A DNA stretch of 64,000 nt, from assembly GCF_018739865.1 (NCBI RefSeq), contig NZ_JADOER010000011.1, positions 248,001-312,000 on the forward strand, read 5' to 3'. Shown here piece after piece: positions 19,141 to 31,302 of the stretch. Numbering within the stretch: the first letter of the stretch is position 1; every line of letters begins with the position of its first letter. The position numbers and the translations under genes are program-made. This DNA is from Leptothoe kymatousa TAU-MAC 1615. GTDB lineage: Bacteria > Cyanobacteriota > Cyanobacteriia > Phormidesmidales > Phormidesmidaceae. The notes below the pieces were generated by a model. It worked only from the letters and a program-made list of their open reading frames with translations, was not told where the DNA came from and did no database searches.

Positions 19141-19230
19141 ATGACTGCATTTTGGGTAATTGTCCAAACCAGCAATTACCCTGCAGTTTTTTCCATGGCA
19201 CCGACCTTAAGAAAGGATTTGAACCCGTGA
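19141..19230 (+). CDS. Putative 29-aa leader ORF upstream of cpcL-type gene
   Basis: ATG...TGA with no internal stop: MTAFWVIVQTSNYPAVFSMAPTLRKDLNP*; purine-rich GGAGGACGAGAA upstream; stop TGA overlaps the GTG start (GTGA). Confidence 0.4.
   Translation: MTAFWVIVQTSNYPAVFSMAPTLRKDLNP
19144..19192 (+). terminator. Intrinsic-terminator-like hairpin in the cpcL leader
   Basis: ACTGCA(TTTT)GGGTAATTG-tccaaaccag-CAATTACCC-TGCAGT followed by TTTTT. Confidence 0.65.
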
Positions 19231-19967
19231 CTTTACCTTTGTTGAGCTATCCCAGCCGTTGTCAAAATCAACGTGTAAGTGGTTTTGAAATCCCCGGTGA
19301 TGAGCAGCCTCGTATTTTTTCAACCGCTCTGCTACCGGATGCCCAGGAAGTTGAAACGCTAGTGTTAGCTGCTTACCGCCGCATTTTTAATGAGCAACAA
19401 CTATTGTCGTGTCATCGCGATCGCTTTCTCGAATCGCAGCTACGCAGTAACCAGATTTCTGTAAAAGACTTTATCCGCGGATTGCTTCTCTCGGAATCCT
19501 TTAGACGCCTTAACTACGAATGCAGCAACAACTATCGCTTCGTAGACATGTGCGTACAAAGAGTTCTGGGTCGTCAAGTCTACGATCAGCGCGAAACCCT
19601 AGCCTGGTCAATTGTGCTGGCCACTGAGGGCATCCAGGGCTTTGTAGAAGCCCTGCTCAACAGTGATGAGTACATGGCAAACTTTGGTGAGGATACGGTG
19701 CCTTACCAGCGGCGACGCATTCTGCCTCAGCAAAGCATGGGCGAACTTCCCTTTGAGCGCATGCCCCGCTACGGTAGCGATCATTTAGAAACCCTCACCG
19801 CCCTCGGCAACGATTTCTCCGCCACTGGCGATGCCCTATTTGGCGACGGCATGCCCCCCGAAGGTCTGCGCAAAGTGGGTGCGGCCATTACTGTGGCAGG
19901 TGCCGTTGTGCTTACCAGCGGCCTGGTTGCCGTAATCCTTTCTTGGTTTGGTTGGATCAAGATCTAG
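19227..19967 (+). CDS. cpcL: CpcL (CpcG2)-type phycobilisome rod linker with C-terminal hydrophobic segment
   Basis: VTLPLLSYPSRCQNQRVSGFEIPGDEQPRIF...VETLVLAAYRRIFNEQQLL...FVDMCVQRVLGRQVYDQRE...GIQGFVEALLNSDEYMANFGEDTVPYQRRR, then TM-like AAITVAGAVVLTSGLVAVILSWFGWIKI. Confidence 0.85.
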   Translation: MTLPLLSYPSRCQNQRVSGFEIPGDEQPRIFSTALLPDAQEVETLVLAAYRRIFNEQQLLSCHRDRFLESQLRSNQISVKDFIRGLLLSESFRRLNYECSNNYRFVDMCVQRVLGRQVYDQRETLAWSIVLATEGIQGFVEALLNSDEYMANFGEDTVPYQRRRILPQQSMGELPFERMPRYGSDHLETLTALGNDFSATGDALFGDGMPPEGLRKVGAAITVAGAVVLTSGLVAVILSWFGWIKI

Positions 19968-19989
19968 CGTTTTCCTTCCACGAGCCCAT

Positions 19990-20024
19990 CAAAGCCTCGG
20001 GCCTAGGCCTGGGGCTTTTTTTTA
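19990..20024 (+). terminator. Intrinsic terminator after the cpcL-type gene
   Basis: AGCCTCGGGCC-TA-GGCCTGGGGCT followed by TTTTTTT. Confidence 0.7.
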
Positions 20025-20041
20025 GCTCCCACTCTCTAGAC

Positions 20042-21877
20042 CTACTCCCATTCATTAAATGTGGGTGGCGCTTGCCGGGAGTTGGAACGACGCGTATCTT
20101 GCCAAGCACTGCCAACGCCTTGCAAAATGCCCCGACCCACTAAGCCAATGCCGCGACCCACAACCTCCGTGAGAACATAGACCACGCTGCTGCCCACTAA
20201 GGCAACCAGCGCGCGAACACGAGGGCTAATGGCATCGCGAGTTTCCAATAGTAGGGTCATGGCCCAGGGCAACCCAGATAGCTGCTCTAGCTCTGTGCGA
20301 CGGGGCGCATAGATGGGCGCAAGCAAAATCCCCCGTGGCCCCAAGGTATATAGCCGATACTGACTCTCAAAAATTGCGGTGGGTTCGTTCACCAAATGAT
20401 TCCAACGATAGCGCCAGGATAGGTCGTTGCGAAATCGTTCAATATCTCGGGTGGAAATAATGCGGCGGCTGTACAACCCTTTTTTAATCACCTCCACATC
20501 CGCCAAACGGTTTAGTAGGGGTTGCATCACCCCATTGCCCATTTGGATCAATAGATTTTCCAGCAGTTTTTCACTGTGGATTAAGGCTTCGGGGGCAGTT
20601 GCCACATAGCTGGTACCCTCTACCACCATGGCGTCCTGAAATAACCAGTGGGATAGCAGCTCGGGCACCAAGGGAATGTGTTTGAGAATATCTCGCTCCA
20701 CGACTTCTTTTTCGTCATACAGCACCGCTACAAGTTCTTGCTCTACACCGTTCAGGGGCACTGTGTAGTAGCGGCCAAAAAACTCCTCTATGGTGGCCAC
20801 CCAAAGGTCTCGCAATATTTGGGGAGACTTATCGCGTAACTGGCCCGGTTGGGGCGCAGATTGGCGAAGATCGTCTAGCAAATCCTCAAACCGTCGGAGA
20901 ATAATAAATAGCAGCTCTCGCTTTTTATCAAGCCGTAAAATATCGATTTCTAATGGTTCTGCGGTGGTGTTTTGTAGGTCGGTTTGGAGCTTGGCAAAAA
21001 CGGCTTCAAACACCATATTTTGCACATCACCGCTACGCAAACTCAGGGGCGCTGCATCCGATTTGGTAATGGCGGCAGCGGCCCCCACAGAGGAGGGCAA
21101 ACGACTGGAAGCACGCTCACTGGGTGACTGAGTCTGAAAATTGGACTGACGCGTGGTCTTTTTGACCCAGGTGGCATCTGGGTATTGGCGGGTGGCCCAC
21201 AGCTGCCGCATACACCAGCGGGCAGCTTTTAGCTCACGCCGCTGACCGATTAAGACCTGACGTTCTAGCCAAGATAAATTGGGCCGGCGCAACTCAGCGG
21301 TGGCCTTAGCCAGCTGTTGATCGATTTTGTCCACCCCCGCAAGGCGCATACTGAGGCGCATGGCGGTGAGGGGCCCAGGAATTTTTGGGGGCAGTTGGGG
21401 TCGCCTGGTGGGTGTTTTTTGTTCATCCCTGGCCACAGAACGAATTAGCTGGGCTAATTCACGCACAGGCATGCTGCGGGTACCGTAGCCATCGGCCCCG
21501 ACCTGGCGAGCGGCGGCGGCTAAAACAGGCTCATCTCGAGCACTGAGCACCAGTACCGAGAGTTTGGGCAACTCGGTTTTAATGGATTTACAAAGTTGCA
21601 ACCCGGAACTACTAACCGGATCGCCCCCACTATCGTTGGCCCCCAAGCCCAAGTCCACAATGACGAGATCGATGGTGGCCTTGCCTCGCAGGGTGGGGTC
21701 GGTAAAGGCTTTGGCCTGGGTGCGATCGCACTTCCGAAGAATGTCCATGGCCTCAGAGGCATTGGCCGCTTCCGCCGCAATTTGAAACCCTGGTAACTGC
21801 TCTAACCACACCCGTAACCCCAACCGAAAGGTGGGGTCTTCATCCACCAGCATCAATTGCAAGGGACGTTCACTCAT
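20042..21877 (-). CDS. Response regulator receiver domain fused to DUF3685
   Basis: LMLVDEDPTFRLGLRVWLEQLPGFQIAAEA...DLVIVDLGLG...LSVLVLSARDE receiver domain; long DUF3685-like C-terminus. Confidence 0.8.
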   Translation of the reverse strand: MSERPLQLMLVDEDPTFRLGLRVWLEQLPGFQIAAEAANASEAMDILRKCDRTQAKAFTDPTLRGKATIDLVIVDLGLGANDSGGDPVSSSGLQLCKSIKTELPKLSVLVLSARDEPVLAAAARQVGADGYGTRSMPVRELAQLIRSVARDEQKTPTRRPQLPPKIPGPLTAMRLSMRLAGVDKIDQQLAKATAELRRPNLSWLERQVLIGQRRELKAARWCMRQLWATRQYPDATWVKKTTRQSNFQTQSPSERASSRLPSSVGAAAAITKSDAAPLSLRSGDVQNMVFEAVFAKLQTDLQNTTAEPLEIDILRLDKKRELLFIILRRFEDLLDDLRQSAPQPGQLRDKSPQILRDLWVATIEEFFGRYYTVPLNGVEQELVAVLYDEKEVVERDILKHIPLVPELLSHWLFQDAMVVEGTSYVATAPEALIHSEKLLENLLIQMGNGVMQPLLNRLADVEVIKKGLYSRRIISTRDIERFRNDLSWRYRWNHLVNEPTAIFESQYRLYTLGPRGILLAPIYAPRRTELEQLSGLPWAMTLLLETRDAISPRVRALVALVGSSVVYVLTEVVGRGIGLVGRGILQGVGSAWQDTRRSNSRQAPPTFNEWE

Positions 21878-21971
21878 GCCGCCTGATTCCATGTCACCGT
21901 TCTAGTATCCCCTACTAACTCAGCTTTGTGGCCTCAGCTTTGCGGTGTTAGTAGCCAACCAGCAAACCGGC

Positions 21972-23807
21972 TTAGTCATGATCTTGGTGATGATCGTCGT
22001 CGTCGTAGCCATCGTCATAGCCATCGTCCGCCGGGGCGCGTAAGGATTCGATATAGGCCCGTTCAGCATCCCACACAGCAATAGAATTGCGCGCTTCATT
22101 GTACAGAGCACGGCCTGGGGCAATGCGCGAAGCCACGACGATCGCATCTGACAACCGCCCTTGGTAAGCGAGCTCCTCCGCCTCATTCAAAATCGGACGA
22201 TCCTGAGCCACTTGGATGCGGGCGGTCCATTCTTTGATGGAATCCTGTGCTTGACCATAAAGCGCCCGCCCTTTTTCAATTTTGCGCGCTTCGGTAATGG
22301 CATCCCGCAGCTTGTTTTTACTCGCTAGCTCCAATGCCTTGCTATAGAGGGGCTGATCTTCGAGCACCTGAATCTGCTTGGTCCACTGGGCCACCTTAGT
22401 TTGGGCTTCCACCCGCAGGGCTCGACCCAATTCAACATTTTGCGCCTCTGCGATCGCAGCCTGCAAACTAGCCTTATCCCCCTTGTCAGCGAGCTGCTGA
22501 GCCCTCGCCAACAGGGGCCGATCCTCAATCCGCTCAATCTCTTTCAACCAATGGGCAATCAAGGTTTGGGCCTGCTGCCGCTGGGGACGTCCTTCCGCCA
22601 CTTCCTTAGCTTCTGCAATGGCCACCTGCAACGACGACTTTTGATTTAAATTGGCAATCAAGCTGGCACCGTAGAGCTTTTGCAGATCCTTTAGTTGCTC
22701 AGTCCACTGCCCGAGCTTCACTTCCGCCTCTGTATAAAAAGGACTACCACTTTCAATGCCCTTGAGGGCCTGAATGGCCTCCATTAAATTGACGATATCG
22801 CCATAGGTGGGCACCCACTGCTGATTAAACTTGGCCAGCCGCTGAGCGTGGGCCAAGTGCACTAAATCTTGCGCTTCTGGTGCCGTGGCTAGGTCCATGG
22901 GCACCTGCTGAATAATGGCAATGGCACCGGTTAGATCTTCTTGCTCCCATTTTTGGAACCCATGGTTGAGCAGCGTAGTTGCCCATTTTTCCAATAGGGG
23001 TTTCGCCTCGGGCCAGGCAGCACTTTGCATATCCATCTGCCGCACCAGGGTGAGCGCCTCCACCAGCTGATCCATATCGCCGCTATCGGCCATGGACTGA
23101 GCCCGAATTAGATTACGACGGGCATCTTCTTCCGATTTGATGTACTGGTCTAGATATTGGTACTTATCCTTGACCCAATGGTCGCTGGTTAGCCGCTTTA
23201 TGTCCCTTAGCTGCTTGCGGGCCCCACTCCAGTTTTGATTTGCCACATCCTCTTTAACGGCGGCTACGAGTTCATTTCCCCTCTCCCATTCTTGCTGCCA
23301 TGCATCTAGAGCCTCCAGCACCTGGGGATGGTTTTCTGCCCGCTCAGGGATATAGCCCAATAGCTCATTGGCGCGCCCTAGGTTGCCCGCCTGCATGCGC
23401 TGCTGGGCCAGCTTAAATACGCCTTTCGACCAGCGGTTGGTCTCGTCCTGGGAGTCTTGATACAGGGGGTGGGTGTCTTGCCAGCTGGCCACCAGCTGCA
23501 CCCCCGCCACTAAGTCTTGCTCCGCCCCGGACACGGATGCCTGGCGTGCACAGTAAAGCCGCTCGCTGTCGGCACTAAATCTAAAGATGCGATCGCAGTC
23601 TGGCAAAGGCGGCAGTCGGGTAATAAATGCGATCGCCCAAATTCCCAGAGCGCTAGAAGCCCCTAATATCAACAACCACAAAGTCGGCCAAAACCACCCA
23701 GCACCCAACTTAAACCCAACAGAGCGTCGCTTCGTCAAGACAAGCGCAACATTCTCTCCAGAGGAGGACGAAGCAAATTGCTGTGGATCCGTAGGTGTGG
23801 CTGTCAT
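21972..23807 (-). CDS. Conserved cyanobacterial membrane-anchored repeat protein
   Basis: One TM near the N-terminus, then 52-55 aa repeats (EDxPLxxxAxxLAxKxxLxxAIxEAxxIExGRALxxEAQxxIxxWTxxIQV) and a D/H-rich tail DDGYDDGYDDDDHHQDHD. Confidence 0.7.
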   Translation of the reverse strand: MTATPTDPQQFASSSSGENVALVLTKRRSVGFKLGAGWFWPTLWLLILGASSALGIWAIAFITRLPPLPDCDRIFRFSADSERLYCARQASVSGAEQDLVAGVQLVASWQDTHPLYQDSQDETNRWSKGVFKLAQQRMQAGNLGRANELLGYIPERAENHPQVLEALDAWQQEWERGNELVAAVKEDVANQNWSGARKQLRDIKRLTSDHWVKDKYQYLDQYIKSEEDARRNLIRAQSMADSGDMDQLVEALTLVRQMDMQSAAWPEAKPLLEKWATTLLNHGFQKWEQEDLTGAIAIIQQVPMDLATAPEAQDLVHLAHAQRLAKFNQQWVPTYGDIVNLMEAIQALKGIESGSPFYTEAEVKLGQWTEQLKDLQKLYGASLIANLNQKSSLQVAIAEAKEVAEGRPQRQQAQTLIAHWLKEIERIEDRPLLARAQQLADKGDKASLQAAIAEAQNVELGRALRVEAQTKVAQWTKQIQVLEDQPLYSKALELASKNKLRDAITEARKIEKGRALYGQAQDSIKEWTARIQVAQDRPILNEAEELAYQGRLSDAIVVASRIAPGRALYNEARNSIAVWDAERAYIESLRAPADDGYDDGYDDDDHHQDHD

Positions 23808-24322
23808 GGGTGGCGGTTTGTTAAGGGAAGACGTATCTTGACTTGCCTGTGCTGACGCAGGTAATCAGGGCAGTAAATACCCTATTTGGCGGAACTTAAT
23901 AAAAAGCTCTGCCCACTGATTTAGAGAATGAACATACTGTCTAAGAACAAAACCAGAAAGCGCCAAGGGAAAGCGCCAAGGGGATAAGTCCATACTCCGA
24001 ATAAATAGCAATTATTAAATTGGAATTTTTGCTGACATTGTAGAGGCAATTGACCGAAATACAGTGGGTTTTGACAAAAACCTTTGCTAAAAAACCGCTG
24101 CCACAAAAAAAATCGCCGCCGGATTGCAACAAAAGACTTCACCAAAAAGGCTGATTCTCTAGATAAATCAGGCATTCTGCCAGTTTAGTAATCCCATTTA
24201 AGACACTTCAGAACCTCAAGACAAAACTGTCACGCTTCGTAGCAGAGTCCGTCACCAGCCCCATATGTTGCTAAAGATTACGCCCCCACCTTGCCAATGA
24301 AATCCTCCAAGTAAGGACATAC

Positions 24323-24358
24323 AAAAAAGCGGTAGGCAAGATATGCCTACCGCTTTTT
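24323..24358. terminator. Intrinsic terminator downstream of groEL
   Basis: AAAAAAGCGGTAGGCA-agata-TGCCTACCGCTTTTT perfect hairpin, A/T runs on both sides. Confidence 0.85.
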
Positions 24359-24420
24359 CCTACAGGCGGGCACCTATGTCCCCGCCCCTTAGTGATGTCA
24401 TGCAGTCACCTGCGACTCAG

Positions 24421-26055
<1,635 letters not shown>

Positions 26056-26291
26056 TTAACCTATGGTTTCAGAACGTTTTAGAGGGGTCTGGGGTGGAAG
26101 GAGCGGACTCCTAAAGGAGCGGACTCCTAAATGCTTCAGTCTTGAATTTGGAACCCCCAAGGGCAGGTCCTTGGGCACTGGCCTTTAAGTCAAGACACCT
26201 AGGCTGACCTACGCATCAAAAAGTCAACTATTCCTGACTTTTCTTGCATAGCGCTTTGGCCAATACTCCAAATTCAAAGTTTCGTGCTGGG

Positions 26292-26600
26292 TTAACCAAC
26301 GACGGCTAGGATGTCTTTCTCAGAAAGCAGTACATAGTCATCGCCACCAAGCTTAATGTCAGTGCCGGCATACTTGGAATAAAGCACCTTATTACCGACT
26401 TCTACATCAGGGGCCTGACGACTGCCGTCATCACCACGCTTACCAGGACCTACAGCAGTAACTTCGCCAACTTGAGGCTTTTCCTTAGCTGTATCGGGTA
26501 ACAAGATGCCGCCAGCGGTCTTTTCTTCAGATGCGCTGACTTTGATAAGAACGCGATCACCTAGGGGAGTGACGCTAGAAACACTCAAAGAAATGGCTGC
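26292..26600 (-). CDS. groES: Co-chaperonin GroES
   Basis: [46 protein letters not shown]...[31 protein letters not shown]. Confidence 0.98.
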   Translation of the reverse strand, partial: AAISLSVSSVTPLGDRVLIKVSASEEKTAGGILLPDTAKEKPQVGEVTAVGPGKRGDDGSRQAPDVEVGNKVLYSKYAGTDIKLGGDDYVLLSEKDILAVVG

Positions 26601-26731
26601 CATAGTTTTCTCCGAACTCTGATAGATCAATCATTCGGCAATTGCACCAAAGCGGTTTGTACCCGCTTGAGCAGTCCCCTTTACCAACTGAAAGGGTTTG
26701 ATAGAGGAAGACGCTGCAACCTAAACACGGT

Positions 26732-26758
26732 TTAGCACTCTCTATTGCCGAGTGCTAA
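26732..26758. promoter_or_regulatory. CIRCE operator (HrcA site) upstream of groES-groEL
   Basis: Perfect TTAGCACTC-N9-GAGTGCTAA. Confidence 0.97.
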
Positions 26759-26992
26759 TTTATCGTTTGAAGAGCAGTCATAGCAATATATTGATCGGTA
26801 CGGGTTCCCGTACTCAGAGGGGCAATGTTGCAACAAATGAACTTTATTGTTTCCACACACTGATCTTTACCGTTACTTCAGGTTGGATTAAAAATCCCCC
26901 GTATTATTTATATGTGTGGGTGCCATCTGTAGTTGTTGATACGTACTTACTTAGTGCATATGCTGACACGCTGTCTAGCAATTGCTCCATTT

Positions 26993-28333
26993 ATGAAACT
27001 CAAACTCATTTATCTGCTTTTGACAGCCGCCCCCTTATGGGTATGCGGTTTGCAGCGGGTTGCTTCGGCTCAGCTTGCTACACCTTCTAAACCATCAGGC
27101 CCCGCATCAACTCTAATTCATCCGACAACGCCCGCTACAGCTGTTGAGCAGAATTCTAATCAATTTAATATTACTGGTGGACAGGCTTCTGGTGGAGCGG
27201 CCCCCAACGTTATCCATCAGTTTGATCGCTTTGATGTTCGCAATGGCGATCAAGCGAACTTTATTGTCGCCCCTAATGTTTCCAACGTTGTTAGCCTAAT
27301 CGATAGCCCCCAGCCGTCGTCGATATATGGCACGTTGCAAATTCAGAGCAATGTGCCCAACGTTGCTAGCAACGCTAATCTTATCCTTGTCAACCCTGAA
27401 GGGTTGGTCTTTGGGGAAAGCATCCAGCTCAATCTATCTGGGGATTTAACGGCTACCACCGCCTCGGGCTTACTGTTTTCAGATACCTATCATTTAGATA
27501 TTGATGGTGTGGTCAGCCGCGCCATCATCCCTGGGCAAGACAATACAGGCAATACCAATCCCAGCGTAGCTAATTTAACCGGTCCCCCCACCGGCTATGT
27601 CTTTACAGATAGCGATCGCAGTTTGCCGATCACCAATCCACTTTCAACCGCACTGCCCGTAGGCAGCATTCACAACAAGGGCACGCTGGCACTAGAGCCC
27701 CAATCCACCCTGACCCTCTTGGGCCGATACGTTCAAAATGACGGCGATATCGTTGCCTCTGGAGGCACAGCCAACCTAGTCGCCGTCACAGGAGATAACT
27801 TAGTCCGACTGAGTCAGCCCAATAATATTTTGGCCCTGGAGCTCATCTCAACGGATGCGATCGCTCTACAGTCAGCCGCAGGTATCCCCCAAACCATCAC
27901 CGGCGGCGATGCGTCCCAGGCCAACCGGATCCAATCCAATACCAATGGGTCCCAAAGCCTCACCAGCAATTCATCCCTAACCACAGCCCCAGGCAGTGTG
28001 CTGGTGCGCGGCAGCATTGATGTATCCGATCGCAATGGTCAGGGCACCGTTAACATTACGGCCGAACAAATTAATGTCATTGGCAGCGAAATTAGCGCCA
28101 ACGGCATTAATCAAGGTGGCTTCGTCTCCATTGGCACCGAGAGTGGAATCATCACCGAAGATGTCATGGTTAATCGCAGCTCGGCGGTCTCTGCCAATGC
28201 GTCAGCCGGCCAAGGCGGCACCATCAAGATTCGGGCGGCAGACACCATTCGACTCTATGGCGATGCAACGGCCAACGGCACCAGCCCAGGCAACCTGGAC
28301 CTGAAAGCTGGCCAAACCTTAGACGTTCGGTAA
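26993..28333 (+). CDS. Filamentous haemagglutinin N-terminal (TpsA-like secretion) domain protein
   Basis: Signal peptide MKLKLIYLLLTAAPLWVCGLQRVASAQ; NQFNITGGQASGGAAPNVIHQFDRFDVRNGDQANFIVAPNVSNVVSLI...SNANLILVNPEGLVFGESIQLNLSGDLTATTAS. Confidence 0.8.
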   Translation: MKLKLIYLLLTAAPLWVCGLQRVASAQLATPSKPSGPASTLIHPTTPATAVEQNSNQFNITGGQASGGAAPNVIHQFDRFDVRNGDQANFIVAPNVSNVVSLIDSPQPSSIYGTLQIQSNVPNVASNANLILVNPEGLVFGESIQLNLSGDLTATTASGLLFSDTYHLDIDGVVSRAIIPGQDNTGNTNPSVANLTGPPTGYVFTDSDRSLPITNPLSTALPVGSIHNKGTLALEPQSTLTLLGRYVQNDGDIVASGGTANLVAVTGDNLVRLSQPNNILALELISTDAIALQSAAGIPQTITGGDASQANRIQSNTNGSQSLTSNSSLTTAPGSVLVRGSIDVSDRNGQGTVNITAEQINVIGSEISANGINQGGFVSIGTESGIITEDVMVNRSSAVSANASAGQGGTIKIRAADTIRLYGDATANGTSPGNLDLKAGQTLDVR

Positions 28334-28410
28334 TGCCCCCATAGCCATTTGCATTGGGCACACCGAACACACCGATCCGATCCGTCACCCAAGAGCCCCC
28401 ATCCAACTTT

Positions 28411-28447
28411 AAACAGCTGTGCTTCTCCAAAAGTACAGCTGTTTTTT
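28411..28447 (+). terminator. Intrinsic terminator after the haemagglutinin-like gene
   Basis: AAACAGCTGT-gcttctccaaaagt-ACAGCTGTTTTTT. Confidence 0.75.
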
Positions 28448-28733
28448 AATGCCCGGACACCCAACCCAGAGCCCCACAGAGCCATCCCTTGCACAAAATC
28501 TAAGTAATTTCACGCACAAACAAGGAAAATTGATGTCTTTTTTCAATGAAGCTTACGTATTTCCAAGGAGCTTAAGACCACAGTAATGACATCCTTGAGA
28601 TGAATTAATAACAGCTAAAAAGCAAGCGTAAGCCCCACAACAGGCACTCAAAACACTGAGGTTTCAAACACAAAAATCAGTTCTTTTTGATACATACGCT
28701 TGCTAGCAGTTGAGATAGTGAGGTCTTGAAATC

Positions 28734-29663
28734 ATGTTTGGAATTCTTCGCCGCCACCTTAGTGTCGCCAGCCTGGCAAGCCTTGGCTTACTGGCCATCT
28801 GCAGCCAAGCAGCCAAGGCCACTTGCTTAACCAATAGCTGCCCATACAACAGCCTAGGCTTCAGCACCGCCTCCAACAACGTCCAAATCACCAACATTCT
28901 GGGCACTGGCACTCTCCAGACTCCATATGTTATTTACCAAGACGTATGGGGTTTGGACTTTTCCCTAGCCATCACCGGGCTCAACCATGCACCACAACAC
29001 TCTATTTTTGGCCGCCCAGGTTTCGCCATTAGCATTGTCTCTCGCAACCTAACTGGAGAATTTTGGAGCTTCTACGATCATGAGCTTCAAGAAACAGCCG
29101 GTTTTGCAAGCAATGACAACGATGGATTATCCTTTGCCCAAGATATTCTTGACGGTCGCCCTAACAGCTCTGCCCACTACGACAACGCAGACGAAATAAC
29201 TGATGTACGAGACTTTATCAATTTCCATGGAGGTAACGGAGTAGAGCCAGGGGAGCAGGTTCGGTTTAATTACTTCATTACCGATACCATTCCCAATGCG
29301 CAGTTCTACGTGCGGCAACGCCCCAACTTTCGCACCAATACCGTACCGACCAATGCCGCTGCCCTTCCGAGCACTGTGCCCACCACCGCAAAGCCAGCGG
29401 TCCCTGCATTATCATCAACCACGGCTAATGCTCCGGGGGCTGAATCGACAACCACCCATAGCCCATCGTCGTCGGCACAGCCCCTCAGTCAACCGGCGAC
29501 ATCGAGCAATTCACAAACTACAACTCCCCTGAAGCAAGCTTCCATACCCGAACCCACAATGCAGGTCGGTCTAGGCTTACTGGGCATGTATTTTTTGACT
29601 CGATTTGTTAAGCAAAGTCGGAAATGTATCGATGAATCCGCCTGCTTTAGTAAACAATTGTAA
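28734..29663 (+). CDS. Exported PEP-CTERM-like protein
   Basis: Signal peptide; Thr/Ser/Pro-rich linker; C-terminal IPEPTMQVGLGLLGMYFLTRFVKQSRK (PEP, TM, basic cluster). Confidence 0.65.
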   Translation: MFGILRRHLSVASLASLGLLAICSQAAKATCLTNSCPYNSLGFSTASNNVQITNILGTGTLQTPYVIYQDVWGLDFSLAITGLNHAPQHSIFGRPGFAISIVSRNLTGEFWSFYDHELQETAGFASNDNDGLSFAQDILDGRPNSSAHYDNADEITDVRDFINFHGGNGVEPGEQVRFNYFITDTIPNAQFYVRQRPNFRTNTVPTNAAALPSTVPTTAKPAVPALSSTTANAPGAESTTTHSPSSSAQPLSQPATSSNSQTTTPLKQASIPEPTMQVGLGLLGMYFLTRFVKQSRKCIDESACFSKQL

Positions 29664-29805
29664 TTGTCGTCAACCAGACAAAGTTCTCAGACTATAGCAA
29701 ATACAAGTGCCATGGATGATACATCTAGTGATAATCTTTTACATGGCACTTTGAAAGTAAAAATTAAAATTAAAAGTCGCCGCAGTAGCTAAAACCCTAG
29801 GATAA

Positions 29806-31269
<1,464 letters not shown>

Positions 31270-31302
31270 TTCTCCTTCTCTCATCTGGCAAGAATTCTAG
31301 CT

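Noticed and set aside
20042-20143. Plus ORF 19943..20143 extending past the cpcL terminator
   Set aside because: Overlaps the end of cpcL-type CDS and the antisense of the DUF3685 gene; no support.
26752-27090. Listed 112-aa plus ORF overlapping CIRCE
   Set aside because: Starts in the groESL regulatory region and overlaps the haemagglutinin-like CDS in another frame; no domain.
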